A DNA stretch of 64,000 bases from an uncultured Eubacteriales bacterium (GTDB taxonomy: Bacteria > Bacillota > Clostridia > Christensenellales > CAG-138), in NCBI GenBank assembly GCA_902801845.1, contig CADCJW010000002.1:576640-640639 (forward strand). Direction: 5' to 3'. Below the pieces are notes generated by a model. It did no database searches. It was given only the letters and a program-made list of their open reading frames with translations, and was not told where the DNA came from. Position numbers and translations under genes: made by a program. Shown piece after piece: positions 53,120 through 62,141 of this stretch (the first letter of the stretch is position 1; each line of letters opens with the position of its first letter).

Positions 53120-53546
53120 TACGGAAAAAAACACCGGCAGCGGCGCGCCGGTGACCCGCATCTACTCCCCCTCCCGTCGCAACGGCCCCGAGGTCCGCAT
53201 GGTGGAGGAGGTGGCGGAAAATCTGCCCGTCTATCCCCAGCCCCGGGAGAAGGAGATCGAAGAGGAGGAAGCGGTGGAGATCCGGCAGCCCCGGGTGCCC
53301 ATCTACTCCCGCATCCTGCTGATCCTCTCCGTGTTCCTCATCGCGGCCACCGCTATTTTGGCCATCAGCGGCAGCGCGCAGATCGCCAAGATCTACACGG
53401 AGATCCATTCCCTGGAGGACGACATCGCCACCTACAAGGAGAACATCTCCCTCCTGCGCAAACAGCAGAGCACCCTGAACGATTACGCCACCATCAACGA
53501 GGCCAACCAAAGCGTGGGCCGGGTCATGAGCTGGAACGATAACTAA
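53103..53546 (+). CDS. ftsL: FtsL-like cell division protein
   Basis: 147 residues. A polar cytosolic N-terminus (about 1-68, with the acidic run EIEEEEAVE), one membrane helix (ILLILSVFLIAATAILAIS, about 71-90) and a short extracellular coiled coil (IYTEIHSLEDDIATYKENISLLRKQQSTLNDY). Sequence identity in this family is low; position between rsmH and the PBP is the main support. Would form the FtsQLB complex with DivIB. Overlaps rsmH by 17 bases. Confidence 0.8.
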   Translation: MEVSFDTEKNTGSGAPVTRIYSPSRRNGPEVRMVEEVAENLPVYPQPREKEIEEEEAVEIRQPRVPIYSRILLILSVFLIAATAILAISGSAQIAKIYTEIHSLEDDIATYKENISLLRKQQSTLNDYATINEANQSVGRVMSWNDN

Positions 53547-53575
53547 CCCCACGAGAAAGGACCAAGAAAAGGTCA

Positions 53576-55771
53576 GTGAAGCAAAGGGAGCAGCGGAAAA
53601 AAAGAATAAAGGCCCGTCGGCCCCGCATATCCAGGCTCCGCCGGAAGCTGTTGGTGGCTTCCATATTTGCCGTACTCCTGCTGGCGGCGTTGCTTGTCAA
53701 CCTCTACTACGTGTCCATCGTGAAGGGTCCGGAATACGCCAAGATGGCCCAGCGCCAGTGGCAAAGCTCCCTCTCGCTGAAGGCGGAGAGGGGCAAGATC
53801 CTGGACAGGAACGGAAACGTGCTGGCGGAGAGCTACACCACCTATCAGGTCTGCGTGAACCCACAGGCCATCACCGAAGACGCGGATCGGGAGCGTATCG
53901 CCAACATCCTTTCCACCCTGCTCAACGTGAACTATGAGACCATCATCAGCAAGATGACCAAGGTGAACCCCCGGGACGGCAAGTTTTATCAGCAGGTGAA
54001 GATTAAGGACCAGGTGGAATCCAACATCATCGCCCAGCTGGTCACCTTCCAGGAGAACCGGGCCATCAGCTACTACTCTGACGTGAAGCGGAACTACCCC
54101 GAGGGGAACCTGTTCGGCCAGCTCCTGGGCTTCACCAACGTGGACGGGGATGGCCAGACCGGCGTGGAGCTCTCCTATAACTCCATCCTCTCCGGCGTGG
54201 ACGGGAAGCAGATCGCCGAGACCGACCGGGACGGCAACGCCATTCCCGGCGGCGAATCCTCCTACACCGCCCCCATCGCCGGCGCCACGGTCCAGCTCAC
54301 CGTGGACACGGGCATCGAAGGTTTTTTGCAGAGCGCCTTGGAGGAAGCGGCCCGGACCAATCTGGCTAAATACGCCTACGGCGTGGTCATGAGCCCCAAG
54401 ACCGGCGAGATCTACGCCATCAGCTCCTATCCCACCATCGACCCCAACAGCCCGCCCCGTACGGACGCGGAGACGCTGTTGGATCTGTCCCGGCAGCGGA
54501 TGGTCACCGAGACCTACGAGCCCGGGTCCGTGTTCAAGGTGGTCACCTTGGCGGCGGCCCTGGACTCCGGCACGGTGAGCGATTCCACCACCTTCAACTG
54601 CAAGGGATCGCTGAACGTGCTGGGCCAGAAGATCAAGTGCTGGCGCACCAAGGGCCACGGGCAGGAGACCTTGGCCCAGGCGGTGCAGAACAGCTGCAAC
54701 CCCGCCTTCATGTCCATGGCCCTGAAGATGGGCACGGACAAATTTTACGAGTACATCTACGCCTTCGGTATGAACGACAAGACCGGCGTGGGCATTGGTG
54801 GCGAGACCACGGGCAAGGTCACCCACCGCAAGTACATTCGGGATACGGATCTGGCCCGCATCGGCTTCGGCCAAAGCATCTCCTGCACGGGGCTGCAGAT
54901 GGCCATGGCCGTGTGCGCCGCCATCAACGGCGGCGACCTGCTCAAGCCCTACTACGTGGCGGACATCACCGCCGCGGACGGCACCGTTTTGGAGCACAAC
55001 GAGCGGACGCTGGTCCGCACCGTCATCAGCCCCGACACCTCCGCTAAGATCCGCAAATATCTCACGGGCGTGGTGGACTCCGGCAGCGGCAAGAACGCGG
55101 CCATCCCCGGCTACACCGTGGGCGGCAAGACCGGCACCTCCCAGAAGTACGACGAGAACGGGAAGGTGTCCAGCACCCTCCTGGTGGCCTCCTTCGTGGG
55201 CTTCGCCCCGGCGGACGACCCGGAATACCTGTGCATGATCATCGTGGACGAACCCCAGGTCCCCGTGGTCTACGGCAGCACCGTGGCCGCCCCCTTTGTG
55301 CAGCAGGTCCTTCGGAACGTGCTCACCTACTTTTCCGTGCCCACGGATCGGAAGGAGACCGCCGTTTCCGTGCCGGACGTGCGGGGCATGACTGTGGAAC
55401 AGGCCAACGTCGTCCTGAAGACGGCGGGTCTGGAAGCCACATTCATGGAGTCCGAAAAGGCCGCCGCCGTCCAGCGGCAGAGCCCCGCCCCGGGAAACAT
55501 GGTGGTTCGGGGCAGTCCCATCATCCTGTACACCGCCTGGACCACCTTCCAGGGGGAGGAGCAGGAGGTGGAGATGACCAAGATGCCTAAAGTGCTGGGC
55601 AAGAACCGGCTCAACGCCATGGACGCCCTGAAGAAGGCAGGCCTCGTCATGGACTATGATCGAAGCAACAGCGCCGGCACGGTCATCACGGCCCAGTTCC
55701 CGGAGGGGACGGACATCCCCGTGGGCACTGCGGTCCGCGTGGAGTTTTCCGGCGGTACGCCCGCCGAATGA
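53576..55771 (+). CDS. ftsI: Class B penicillin-binding protein with two PASTA domains (FtsI/SpoVD type)
   Basis: 731 residues. Basic N-terminus and one membrane helix (about 25-48), a PBP dimerisation domain, then the transpeptidase with SVFK (catalytic serine near residue 318), SCN near 372 and KTGTS near 517. Two C-terminal PASTA domains (about 597-655 and 670-730), with VPDVRGMTVEQANVVLKTAGL typical. Cross-links septal peptidoglycan. The start codon is GTG. PASTA-bearing class B PBPs at this place are either the division enzyme or the sporulation paralogue SpoVD; only one is seen here, so the vegetative role is more likely. Confidence 0.9.
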   Translation: MKQREQRKKRIKARRPRISRLRRKLLVASIFAVLLLAALLVNLYYVSIVKGPEYAKMAQRQWQSSLSLKAERGKILDRNGNVLAESYTTYQVCVNPQAITEDADRERIANILSTLLNVNYETIISKMTKVNPRDGKFYQQVKIKDQVESNIIAQLVTFQENRAISYYSDVKRNYPEGNLFGQLLGFTNVDGDGQTGVELSYNSILSGVDGKQIAETDRDGNAIPGGESSYTAPIAGATVQLTVDTGIEGFLQSALEEAARTNLAKYAYGVVMSPKTGEIYAISSYPTIDPNSPPRTDAETLLDLSRQRMVTETYEPGSVFKVVTLAAALDSGTVSDSTTFNCKGSLNVLGQKIKCWRTKGHGQETLAQAVQNSCNPAFMSMALKMGTDKFYEYIYAFGMNDKTGVGIGGETTGKVTHRKYIRDTDLARIGFGQSISCTGLQMAMAVCAAINGGDLLKPYYVADITAADGTVLEHNERTLVRTVISPDTSAKIRKYLTGVVDSGSGKNAAIPGYTVGGKTGTSQKYDENGKVSSTLLVASFVGFAPADDPEYLCMIIVDEPQVPVVYGSTVAAPFVQQVLRNVLTYFSVPTDRKETAVSVPDVRGMTVEQANVVLKTAGLEATFMESEKAAAVQRQSPAPGNMVVRGSPIILYTAWTTFQGEEQEVEMTKMPKVLGKNRLNAMDALKKAGLVMDYDRSNSAGTVITAQFPEGTDIPVGTAVRVEFSGGTPAE

Positions 55772-55817
55772 TATGCCGTTTTCGGCGGAGGAACGAAAGG
55801 AACCAGAGGAAGAAGAA

Positions 55818-57290
55818 ATGCTGTTAACCAAGATAGCCGAAGAGCTGCACGTAGAGCTGCCCCCCCGGGAGGACCTCCCAAAATGGGAAATTGAGATCAC
55901 CGACGTGGCCTACGACTCGAGGAAGGTGATCCCCGGGTCCCTGTTCTGCTGCCTTCGGGGGGAGAAGACCGACGGCCACAGATTCGCCCGGCAGGCGGTG
56001 GACAAGGGGGCGGCGGCCCTCATCGTGGAGGAGCGGCTTCCCCTGGACGTGCCCCAGCTGCTGGTCACGGACGGCCGGGAGGCCATGGCAAGGGCGGCGG
56101 CCTGCTTCTTCGACCATCCGGAGCGGAAGATGACCATGCTGGGCGTCACCGGCACCAACGGCAAGACCTCCACCACCTACATGGTGAAGGCCGTGGCGGA
56201 GGAGGCGGGCCTTAAGGTGGGCCTCATCGGCACCATCCACAACCTGGTGGGGGACGAGGTGGTGGAGACGGAGCGGACCACCCCCGAATCCGTGGACCTG
56301 TTCCGGCTTCTCGATCACATGGTGGAGCGGGGGGTGGATCTGGTCATCATGGAGGTATCGAGCCATGCCCTGGCCCAAAACCGGGCGGCGGGCATCCGCT
56401 TCAAGGCGGCCCTGTTCACCAACCTGACCCAGGATCATCTGGACTATCATAAGACCTTCGAAGCCTATCGGGCGGCGAAGAAGAAGCTGTTCTATCAGAC
56501 TGACCTGGCCATCGTCAACGACGACGACCCCGCCGCCGACTACATGAGCGAGGGGCTCCCCTGCCCCCTGTGGACCATGGGCATCTACAAGGGCGGCGAC
56601 TTCTACGCCAAGAGCATCGAGATCACCACCGCCGGCGCCTCCTTCCATCTCTTCACCCCCATGGGGGACGGCCGGGTAAATCTGCATATCTCGGGCCTCT
56701 TTTCCGTGTACAACGCCATGGGCACCGCGGCCTTGGCCGTGGCGGCGGGCATCCCCTTCCAGACCGTTCGCAAGGGCCTTGAAAAGCTTCCCTGCGTGGT
56801 GGGCCGGCTTCAGGCGGCGGATACCTTCGGCCGTCCCTTCGCGGTGTACGTGGACTACGCCCATACCCCCGACGCGTTGAAGAACGTGTTGACCACGGCC
56901 CGGGGCTTTGCCAAGGGCCGCCTCATCTCCGTCTTCGGCTGCGGCGGGGACAGGGACCACGGCAAGCGGCCCATCATGGGCGAGATCTCCGGCCGAAACG
57001 CGGACTTCTCCGTCATCACCAGCGACAACCCCCGGTCCGAGGACCCCATGGTCATCATCGACAGCATCGTGGAGGGGATCCGCCGGACCGCGGCCGCCTA
57101 CACCGTCATCGAGGACAGGCGTCGGGCCATCCACTACGCCCTGGATATGGCCCGGGAGGGGGACGTGATCGTGGTGGCAGGCAAGGGCCACGAGACCTAT
57201 CAGGAGATCAACGGCGTCAAGCACCATTTCGACGATCGGGAGATCGTGGAGGACTATTTGCGGGAGGGCACGGATGACCTCGGTACATAA
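55818..57290 (+). CDS. murE: UDP-MurNAc-tripeptide synthetase MurE (meso-diaminopimelate type)
   Basis: 490 residues from MLLTKI, preceded by AGAGGA; an upstream in-frame ATG at 55773 has no site. Mur ligase fold: GVTGTNGKTSTTYMVKAV (P-loop near residue 111), TTPESVDLFRLL, EVSSHALAQNRAAGI, the carbamylated-lysine area, and DYAHTPDALKNVL. The specificity motif is DNPR (SDNPRSEDP near 404), which in this family goes with meso-diaminopimelate rather than lysine. murF would be expected next but mraY follows, overlapping by 17 bases. Confidence 0.95.
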   Translation: MLLTKIAEELHVELPPREDLPKWEIEITDVAYDSRKVIPGSLFCCLRGEKTDGHRFARQAVDKGAAALIVEERLPLDVPQLLVTDGREAMARAAACFFDHPERKMTMLGVTGTNGKTSTTYMVKAVAEEAGLKVGLIGTIHNLVGDEVVETERTTPESVDLFRLLDHMVERGVDLVIMEVSSHALAQNRAAGIRFKAALFTNLTQDHLDYHKTFEAYRAAKKKLFYQTDLAIVNDDDPAADYMSEGLPCPLWTMGIYKGGDFYAKSIEITTAGASFHLFTPMGDGRVNLHISGLFSVYNAMGTAALAVAAGIPFQTVRKGLEKLPCVVGRLQAADTFGRPFAVYVDYAHTPDALKNVLTTARGFAKGRLISVFGCGGDRDHGKRPIMGEISGRNADFSVITSDNPRSEDPMVIIDSIVEGIRRTAAAYTVIEDRRRAIHYALDMAREGDVIVVAGKGHETYQEINGVKHHFDDREIVEDYLREGTDDLGT

Positions 57291-58287
57291 GCTGCTGCTG
57301 GCGGTGCTGCTGGGGTTCCTGTTCACGGCCGTCCCCGGCCCGGCGGTGATCCGCTTTCTCAAGCACATGGACTTTCGGCAGGCGGAGCGGCAGGAAGGGC
57401 CGCCCTCCCACCTGAAGAAGACGGGGACCCCCACCATGGGCGGGGTGTTCCTGCTGCTGGGCTGGCTGCTGGCGGCGCTCCTCTGCGTCCGGGAGGGCTT
57501 CTCCCTGGTGCTGCCGGTGTTGCTGGTCATGGTGCTCTGCGGCCTCATGGGCTTTTTGGACGATTTCATCAAGATCAGCACCGGCACCAGCATGGGGCTG
57601 CTGCCCTATCAAAAGGTGCTGCTCCAGTTCGTGATCTCCCTGCTGGCCGCCTTTTGGCTCTATCGGAGCGAATCGGTGGGCTCTATCATCCGGCTACCCT
57701 TCTCCGGCAAGAGCTGGGACATGGGGGTGTTCTATATCCCCTTCGCCCTGTTCGTGCTCATGGGTACCATGAACGCCGTGAACTTGACGGACGGCCTGGA
57801 CGGCCTGGCGGCGGGGACCTCCCTGCTGGTGGAGCTGGCCCTCACGGTCCTCTTCGCCCTCCTGGTGGAGGAGCAGGGCTTTGCCGGTTGGAGCGAACAA
57901 AGCGCCAACTACGGGGGCATGGCCGCCTTCTCTGCGGCGGGGACAGGAGCGCTGCTGGGGTTCCTCCTCTTCAACGCCTATCCGGCCCGCATCTTCATGG
58001 GGGACACGGGTTCCCTGGCCTTGGGCGGGACCATCGCCATGGGAGCGCTGGTCTCCCGGTCGGTGCTGCTGCTCCCCCTGATGGGGATCTGCTTCGTGCT
58101 CTCCGTTTTGAGCGTGATCGTTCAGGTATCCTCCTATAAGCTCCGCAAGGGGAAGCGGGTGTTCAAGATGGCGCCCCTGCACCACCATTTCGAGCTTATG
58201 GGGATGAGCGAGCCCAAGATCACCGCCCTGTACATGATCCTCACCGGCGTCTGCTGCGCCCTGAGCATCTATATTTTTACAAAGTAA
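57274..58287 (+). CDS. mraY: Phospho-MurNAc-pentapeptide transferase MraY
   Basis: 337 residues with about ten membrane helices. Conserved blocks: GTPTMGGVF, GFLDDFIKI with the DD pair, NAVNLTDGLDGLAAG, GDTGSLALGG and the C-terminal APLHHHFELMG. Makes lipid I at the inner membrane face. Overlap with murE indicates translational coupling. Confidence 0.96.
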   Translation: MTSVHKLLLAVLLGFLFTAVPGPAVIRFLKHMDFRQAERQEGPPSHLKKTGTPTMGGVFLLLGWLLAALLCVREGFSLVLPVLLVMVLCGLMGFLDDFIKISTGTSMGLLPYQKVLLQFVISLLAAFWLYRSESVGSIIRLPFSGKSWDMGVFYIPFALFVLMGTMNAVNLTDGLDGLAAGTSLLVELALTVLFALLVEEQGFAGWSEQSANYGGMAAFSAAGTGALLGFLLFNAYPARIFMGDTGSLALGGTIAMGALVSRSVLLLPLMGICFVLSVLSVIVQVSSYKLRKGKRVFKMAPLHHHFELMGMSEPKITALYMILTGVCCALSIYIFTK

Positions 58288-58303
58288 GCGAGGTAAGAGA
58301 ACT

Positions 58304-59656
58304 ATGGCACAACAAAAGACGGCGCTCATCGTAGGCATGGCCAAGAGCGGCATCGCCGCTGCCCGGCTCCTGTACGAGAACGGGTATCGGGTCATCATCA
58401 ACGACATGAAGCCGGAGATCAAGGGCCTCTTCGACGCCCTTTCCGGCATCGCCTACGAGGTCAGGCTGGGGGACGATCCCATGGACCTGCTGGACGGGGT
58501 GGATCTGCTGATTCCCAGCCCCATCATTCCCTTCTTCCGCCCCTTCATCGTGGAGGCCAAGCGCCGGGGCATCGAGGTGATCTCCGAGATCGAGCTGGGC
58601 TACCGGTACTCCAAGGCGGACTTCGTCTGCATCACCGGCACCAACGGCAAGACCACCTGCACCACCCTCACCGGCGAGATCTTCAAGGCCGCCGGTCGAA
58701 AGACCTTCGTGCTGGGGAACATCGGCGTGGCCATCTCCGCCCATGCCATGGAGACCAAGCCCGGGGACGTGATCGTGGCGGAGACCGCGGCGCTGCAGCT
58801 GGAGGGGAACGTCCTCTTCCACGCCAAGGCCGCCGGCGTGTGCAACATCACCCCGGATCACATCGATCGCTTCGGCTCCATGGAGAAGTACATCGCCGCC
58901 AAGGCCAAGATCTTCGACAACCAGACCGGGGACGATTTTGCGGTGCTCAACTATGACGATCCCATCGTCCGCGACTTTGAAAAGCTGACCCCGGCCCACG
59001 TCCTCTTCTTCTCCCGCAAGACTGAGGTCCCCGAGGGCATGTACATGGACGGGGACACGATCATGCTCCGCTGGGCGGGGAAGGACACGCCCTTCATGGA
59101 TCGGAAGGAGATCTATATCCCCGGCGGTCACAACCTGGAGAACGCCATGCTCTGCGCGCTGCTGGCCCTGTCCCAGGGGATCGACGCGGAGGTCATCCGG
59201 GAGACGCTGCGCACCTTTAAGGGCGTGGAGCATCGGATCGAGTTCGTCTGCGAGCGCTCCGGCGTCCGCTACATCAACGACAGCAAGGGCACCAACCCCG
59301 ACTCCACCGTGAAGGCCATCGAGGCCATGGACCGGCCCACGGTCCTGATCCTGGGCGGCTACGACAAGCATACGGGCTTTGAGGAGGTCTTCGACGCCCT
59401 CCCCGGCAGCCACGTGAAGGCCTGCGTGGTCCTGGGCCAGACGGCGGACGAGATCATGGAGACGGCGAAACGCCACGGCTTCGACAACATCTGCTATCGG
59501 TGCGAGACATTCCGGGAGACCCTGGAAAAGTGCCGGGATTTGGCCGAGCCCGGGGACAACGTGCTCCTTTCTCCCGCCTGCGCCAGCTGGGGCATGTTCG
59601 ACAACTACGAGCAGCGGGGCCGGGTGTTCAAGGACATCGTGCGGAAATTCGACTGA
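58304..59656 (+). CDS. murD: UDP-MurNAc-L-alanine:D-glutamate ligase MurD
   Basis: 450 residues. N-terminal Rossmann-type domain (ALIVGMAKSGIAAARLL), P-loop ITGTNGKTTCTTLTGEIF near residue 111, ETAALQLEG (a variant of the usual ETSSFQL), NITPDHIDRFGSMEKY, EHRIEFV and NDSKGTNPDSTVKAIEA, ending with the SPACASWGMFDNYEQRGRVF block. Adds D-glutamate to UDP-MurNAc-L-Ala. Confidence 0.96.
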   Translation: MAQQKTALIVGMAKSGIAAARLLYENGYRVIINDMKPEIKGLFDALSGIAYEVRLGDDPMDLLDGVDLLIPSPIIPFFRPFIVEAKRRGIEVISEIELGYRYSKADFVCITGTNGKTTCTTLTGEIFKAAGRKTFVLGNIGVAISAHAMETKPGDVIVAETAALQLEGNVLFHAKAAGVCNITPDHIDRFGSMEKYIAAKAKIFDNQTGDDFAVLNYDDPIVRDFEKLTPAHVLFFSRKTEVPEGMYMDGDTIMLRWAGKDTPFMDRKEIYIPGGHNLENAMLCALLALSQGIDAEVIRETLRTFKGVEHRIEFVCERSGVRYINDSKGTNPDSTVKAIEAMDRPTVLILGGYDKHTGFEEVFDALPGSHVKACVVLGQTADEIMETAKRHGFDNICYRCETFRETLEKCRDLAEPGDNVLLSPACASWGMFDNYEQRGRVFKDIVRKFD

Positions 59657-59667
59657 CGTACTGACGT

Positions 59668-60819
59668 ATGGAAAAGGCAAAGCGAAGCTTCATCACCTAT
59701 AAAAAGCAGCAGGGTCCCATGGATTTCTCCATCCTCATGGTGGTCACGATCCTCTGCGCCTTCGGCTTGGTGATGGTGTTCTCCGCCAGCTACTATTACG
59801 CCATCCACACCCAGGGAGACGGCTTCTTCTATCTGAAGAAGCAGCTCGTGTACATGGCGGTGGGCTATCCGCTCATGCTCATCGTGTCCCGGGTGAACTA
59901 TCGGTATCTGGATCGGCTGCGCTTCCTGTTCCTGCTGGTGTCCGTGGCCCTGCTCATCATGGTCTTGTTCATCGGCAGCAGCGGCAGCGGCGACACCGGC
60001 GGCGCCACGCTGAACGGCGCCCGGCGCTGGCTTCGATTTGCGGGTATCTCCATCCAGCCCTCCGAGGTGGCCAAATTCGGCATGATCTTCTTCATGTGCT
60101 CCTACATGGCCCGGCACAAGGACGACATGCGCACCTTCACCCTGGGCCTTGCGCCCATGCTGCTGGTCATCGGCATCATCGCCGGTCTCATCATGCTCCA
60201 GCCCAACATGTCCATGGCCGTGATCGTGGCCGGCATAGGCGCGATCCTGCTGTACGTGGGGGGCATGGACGAGCGATACATCATCGCCGTGGGCGTGGTG
60301 GCCGTGGTGCTGTTCATTGTGCTGGCCACCTCCGCCTCCTACCGGCTGGCCCGGCTGACCTCCTTCCGGGATCCTTTCAAGGATCCCCAGGGGGACGGAT
60401 ACCAGCTGGTCCAGTCCTTCTATGCCATCGGCTCCGGCGGCTGGTTCGGCAAGGGGCTGGGGAACAGCTATCAAAAGCTTTTGTACATGACCTACGGTGA
60501 GTCGGATTTTATCTTCGCCATCGTCTGTGAGGAATTCGGCATGGTGGGCGGGGCCATCGTCATCCTGCTCTATGCCTGGATCGTCTATCGGGGCATGCGC
60601 ATCGCCATGAAGTGCCGGAACCGGTACGGGAGCCTCATGGCCGCCGGTATCTCCATCGTGTTCGGCCTCCAGGTGTTCATCAACATCGCCGTGGTCACGG
60701 GCCTGGCGCCCACCACGGGTCAGCCGCTCCCCTTCATCTCGGCGGGCGGCTCCTCCCTGCTGGTGTTCATGGTGTCCATGGGCATATTGCTGAACATCAG
60801 CCGGGACGTGGTCATTTAG
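59668..60819 (+). CDS. ftsW: SEDS-family peptidoglycan polymerase FtsW
   Basis: 383 residues with ten membrane helices. SEDS hallmarks: FSASYYYA near residue 36, NGARRWLRFAGISIQPSEVAKFGMIFF, MLQPNMSMAVI, and QPLPFISAGGSSLLVFMVSMGILLNISR at the end. Polymerises septal glycan with the class B PBP encoded upstream. Location between murD and murA argues for FtsW rather than RodA. No clear ribosome binding site is seen before the ATG (11 bases after murD). Confidence 0.93.
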   Translation: MEKAKRSFITYKKQQGPMDFSILMVVTILCAFGLVMVFSASYYYAIHTQGDGFFYLKKQLVYMAVGYPLMLIVSRVNYRYLDRLRFLFLLVSVALLIMVLFIGSSGSGDTGGATLNGARRWLRFAGISIQPSEVAKFGMIFFMCSYMARHKDDMRTFTLGLAPMLLVIGIIAGLIMLQPNMSMAVIVAGIGAILLYVGGMDERYIIAVGVVAVVLFIVLATSASYRLARLTSFRDPFKDPQGDGYQLVQSFYAIGSGGWFGKGLGNSYQKLLYMTYGESDFIFAIVCEEFGMVGGAIVILLYAWIVYRGMRIAMKCRNRYGSLMAAGISIVFGLQVFINIAVVTGLAPTTGQPLPFISAGGSSLLVFMVSMGILLNISRDVVI

Positions 60820-60842
60820 CGTAGCACGGTCCGTTCCTTCGC

Positions 60843-60862
60843 CGCATATCATAGGATATGCG
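60843..60862 (+). promoter_or_regulatory. Hairpin upstream of murA copy 2
   Basis: Perfect 8-bp inverted repeat CGCATATC-ATAG-GATATGCG between ftsW and murA, without T-run, 18 bases before the ATG and just before AGGAGGAGGGG. Could be an operator or an mRNA structure affecting translation. Confidence 0.4.
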
Positions 60863-60880
60863 AGCAGGAGGAGGGGACCT

Positions 60881-62137
60881 ATGGCGAAGCTCATCATCGA
60901 AGGCGGTCATGCCCTGAAGGGGCAGATCACCGTGCAGGGGGCCAAGAACGCTGCCCTGCCCATCCTGGCGGCTGCCATGCTGGTGCCGGAGCCCGTGCGG
61001 ATCGCCAACTGTCCCCGGCTCACGGACGTGGAGCACATGGCGGGGCTGCTGAAGGCCCTGGGCTGCCGGGTGGCATGGGAGGAGGACGGCCTGCTCATCG
61101 ACGCCGGCTGCGCCCGGTCCGCCCAGCTCCCGGAGGAGCTGGCGGGGGCCATCCGGTCCTCCGTGTTTCTGCTGGGGCCTCTCCTCGGCCGCTTTGGGGC
61201 GGCGGAAGCGCCCTACCCCGGGGGCTGCGACATCGGGAACCGGCCCGTGGACCTGCATCTCAAGGGGCTGCGGGCCATGGGGGTCCGGGTGGACGAAGCG
61301 TCGGGGCGCATCCGCTGCCAGGGACGACCCAAGGGCGGCGCGGAGATCGCCCTCGACTATCCCAGCGTGGGGGCCACGGAGAACCTCATCATGGCGGCCT
61401 GCGGGGCCCAGGAGGATACCATCCTGGTGAATCCGGCCCGGGAGCCGGAGATCGACGACCTCATGGCCTTCCTCAACGGGGCGGGCTTCGAGCTGCGGCG
61501 GGAGGGCAGCTCCCGCATCCGCATCCGGGGCGGACGTCAGGGCCGAAGCACGGTCCACGCCCTCATGCCGGATCGGATCGAGGCGGGGACCTATCTCGTC
61601 GCGGCGGCCATCACCGGCGGTCGGCTGCTGGTCCGAGACGCCCGGAAGGAACATCTTTCCGCCCTCCTCACGGCCCTCAGGGAAGCGGGCTGCCGGATAC
61701 GGCACGAGGGGACGGACATCGACATCGAGGGCCCGGAGCGGCCCAGGGAGCTTCGGCGGCTGGTGACGCTGCCCTATCCCGGCTTCCCCACGGATATGCA
61801 GAGCCAGCTGTTCGCCCTGTGCACCGTGGCCAAGGGGACCTCCGTGCTGGAGGAGAACGTGTTTGAAAATCGGTTCCGCCACGGGGCGGAACTTCGGCGC
61901 ATGGGCGCGGACTGTGACGTCCGCGGCCGCGTCGCCTTGATCCGGGGGGTGAAGAGCCTTCACGGGGCCACGGTCCTGGCCCACGACCTCAGGGGCGGGG
62001 CGGCCCTTGTTTTGGCGGGCCTTCGGGCGGAGGGAATCACCGTGGTGGAGCAGGCCGAACGGATCGATCGAGGATATGCTGACTTGGCGGCCGCCCTGCG
62101 AAGCGTGGGCGGGGCCATACGAAGAGAGGATAGTTGA
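60881..62137 (+). CDS. murA: UDP-N-acetylglucosamine 1-carboxyvinyltransferase (MurA), copy 2
   Basis: 418 residues. GAKNAALPIL at residues 20-29 and PGGCDIGNRPVDLH with the reactive Cys116. Same reaction as copy 1 (1898-3178). This copy lies where murG is usual in such clusters, and the strong AGGAGGAGGGG site suggests high translation. Its stop overlaps nothing; divIB begins 4 bases later. Confidence 0.95.
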   Translation: MAKLIIEGGHALKGQITVQGAKNAALPILAAAMLVPEPVRIANCPRLTDVEHMAGLLKALGCRVAWEEDGLLIDAGCARSAQLPEELAGAIRSSVFLLGPLLGRFGAAEAPYPGGCDIGNRPVDLHLKGLRAMGVRVDEASGRIRCQGRPKGGAEIALDYPSVGATENLIMAACGAQEDTILVNPAREPEIDDLMAFLNGAGFELRREGSSRIRIRGGRQGRSTVHALMPDRIEAGTYLVAAAITGGRLLVRDARKEHLSALLTALREAGCRIRHEGTDIDIEGPERPRELRRLVTLPYPGFPTDMQSQLFALCTVAKGTSVLEENVFENRFRHGAELRRMGADCDVRGRVALIRGVKSLHGATVLAHDLRGGAALVLAGLRAEGITVVEQAERIDRGYADLAAALRSVGGAIRREDS

Positions 62138-62141
62138 TCAG

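Noticed and set aside
57250..57300. Remnant of murF between murE and mraY
   Set aside because: The two genes overlap by 17 bases, leaving no room for a pseudogene.
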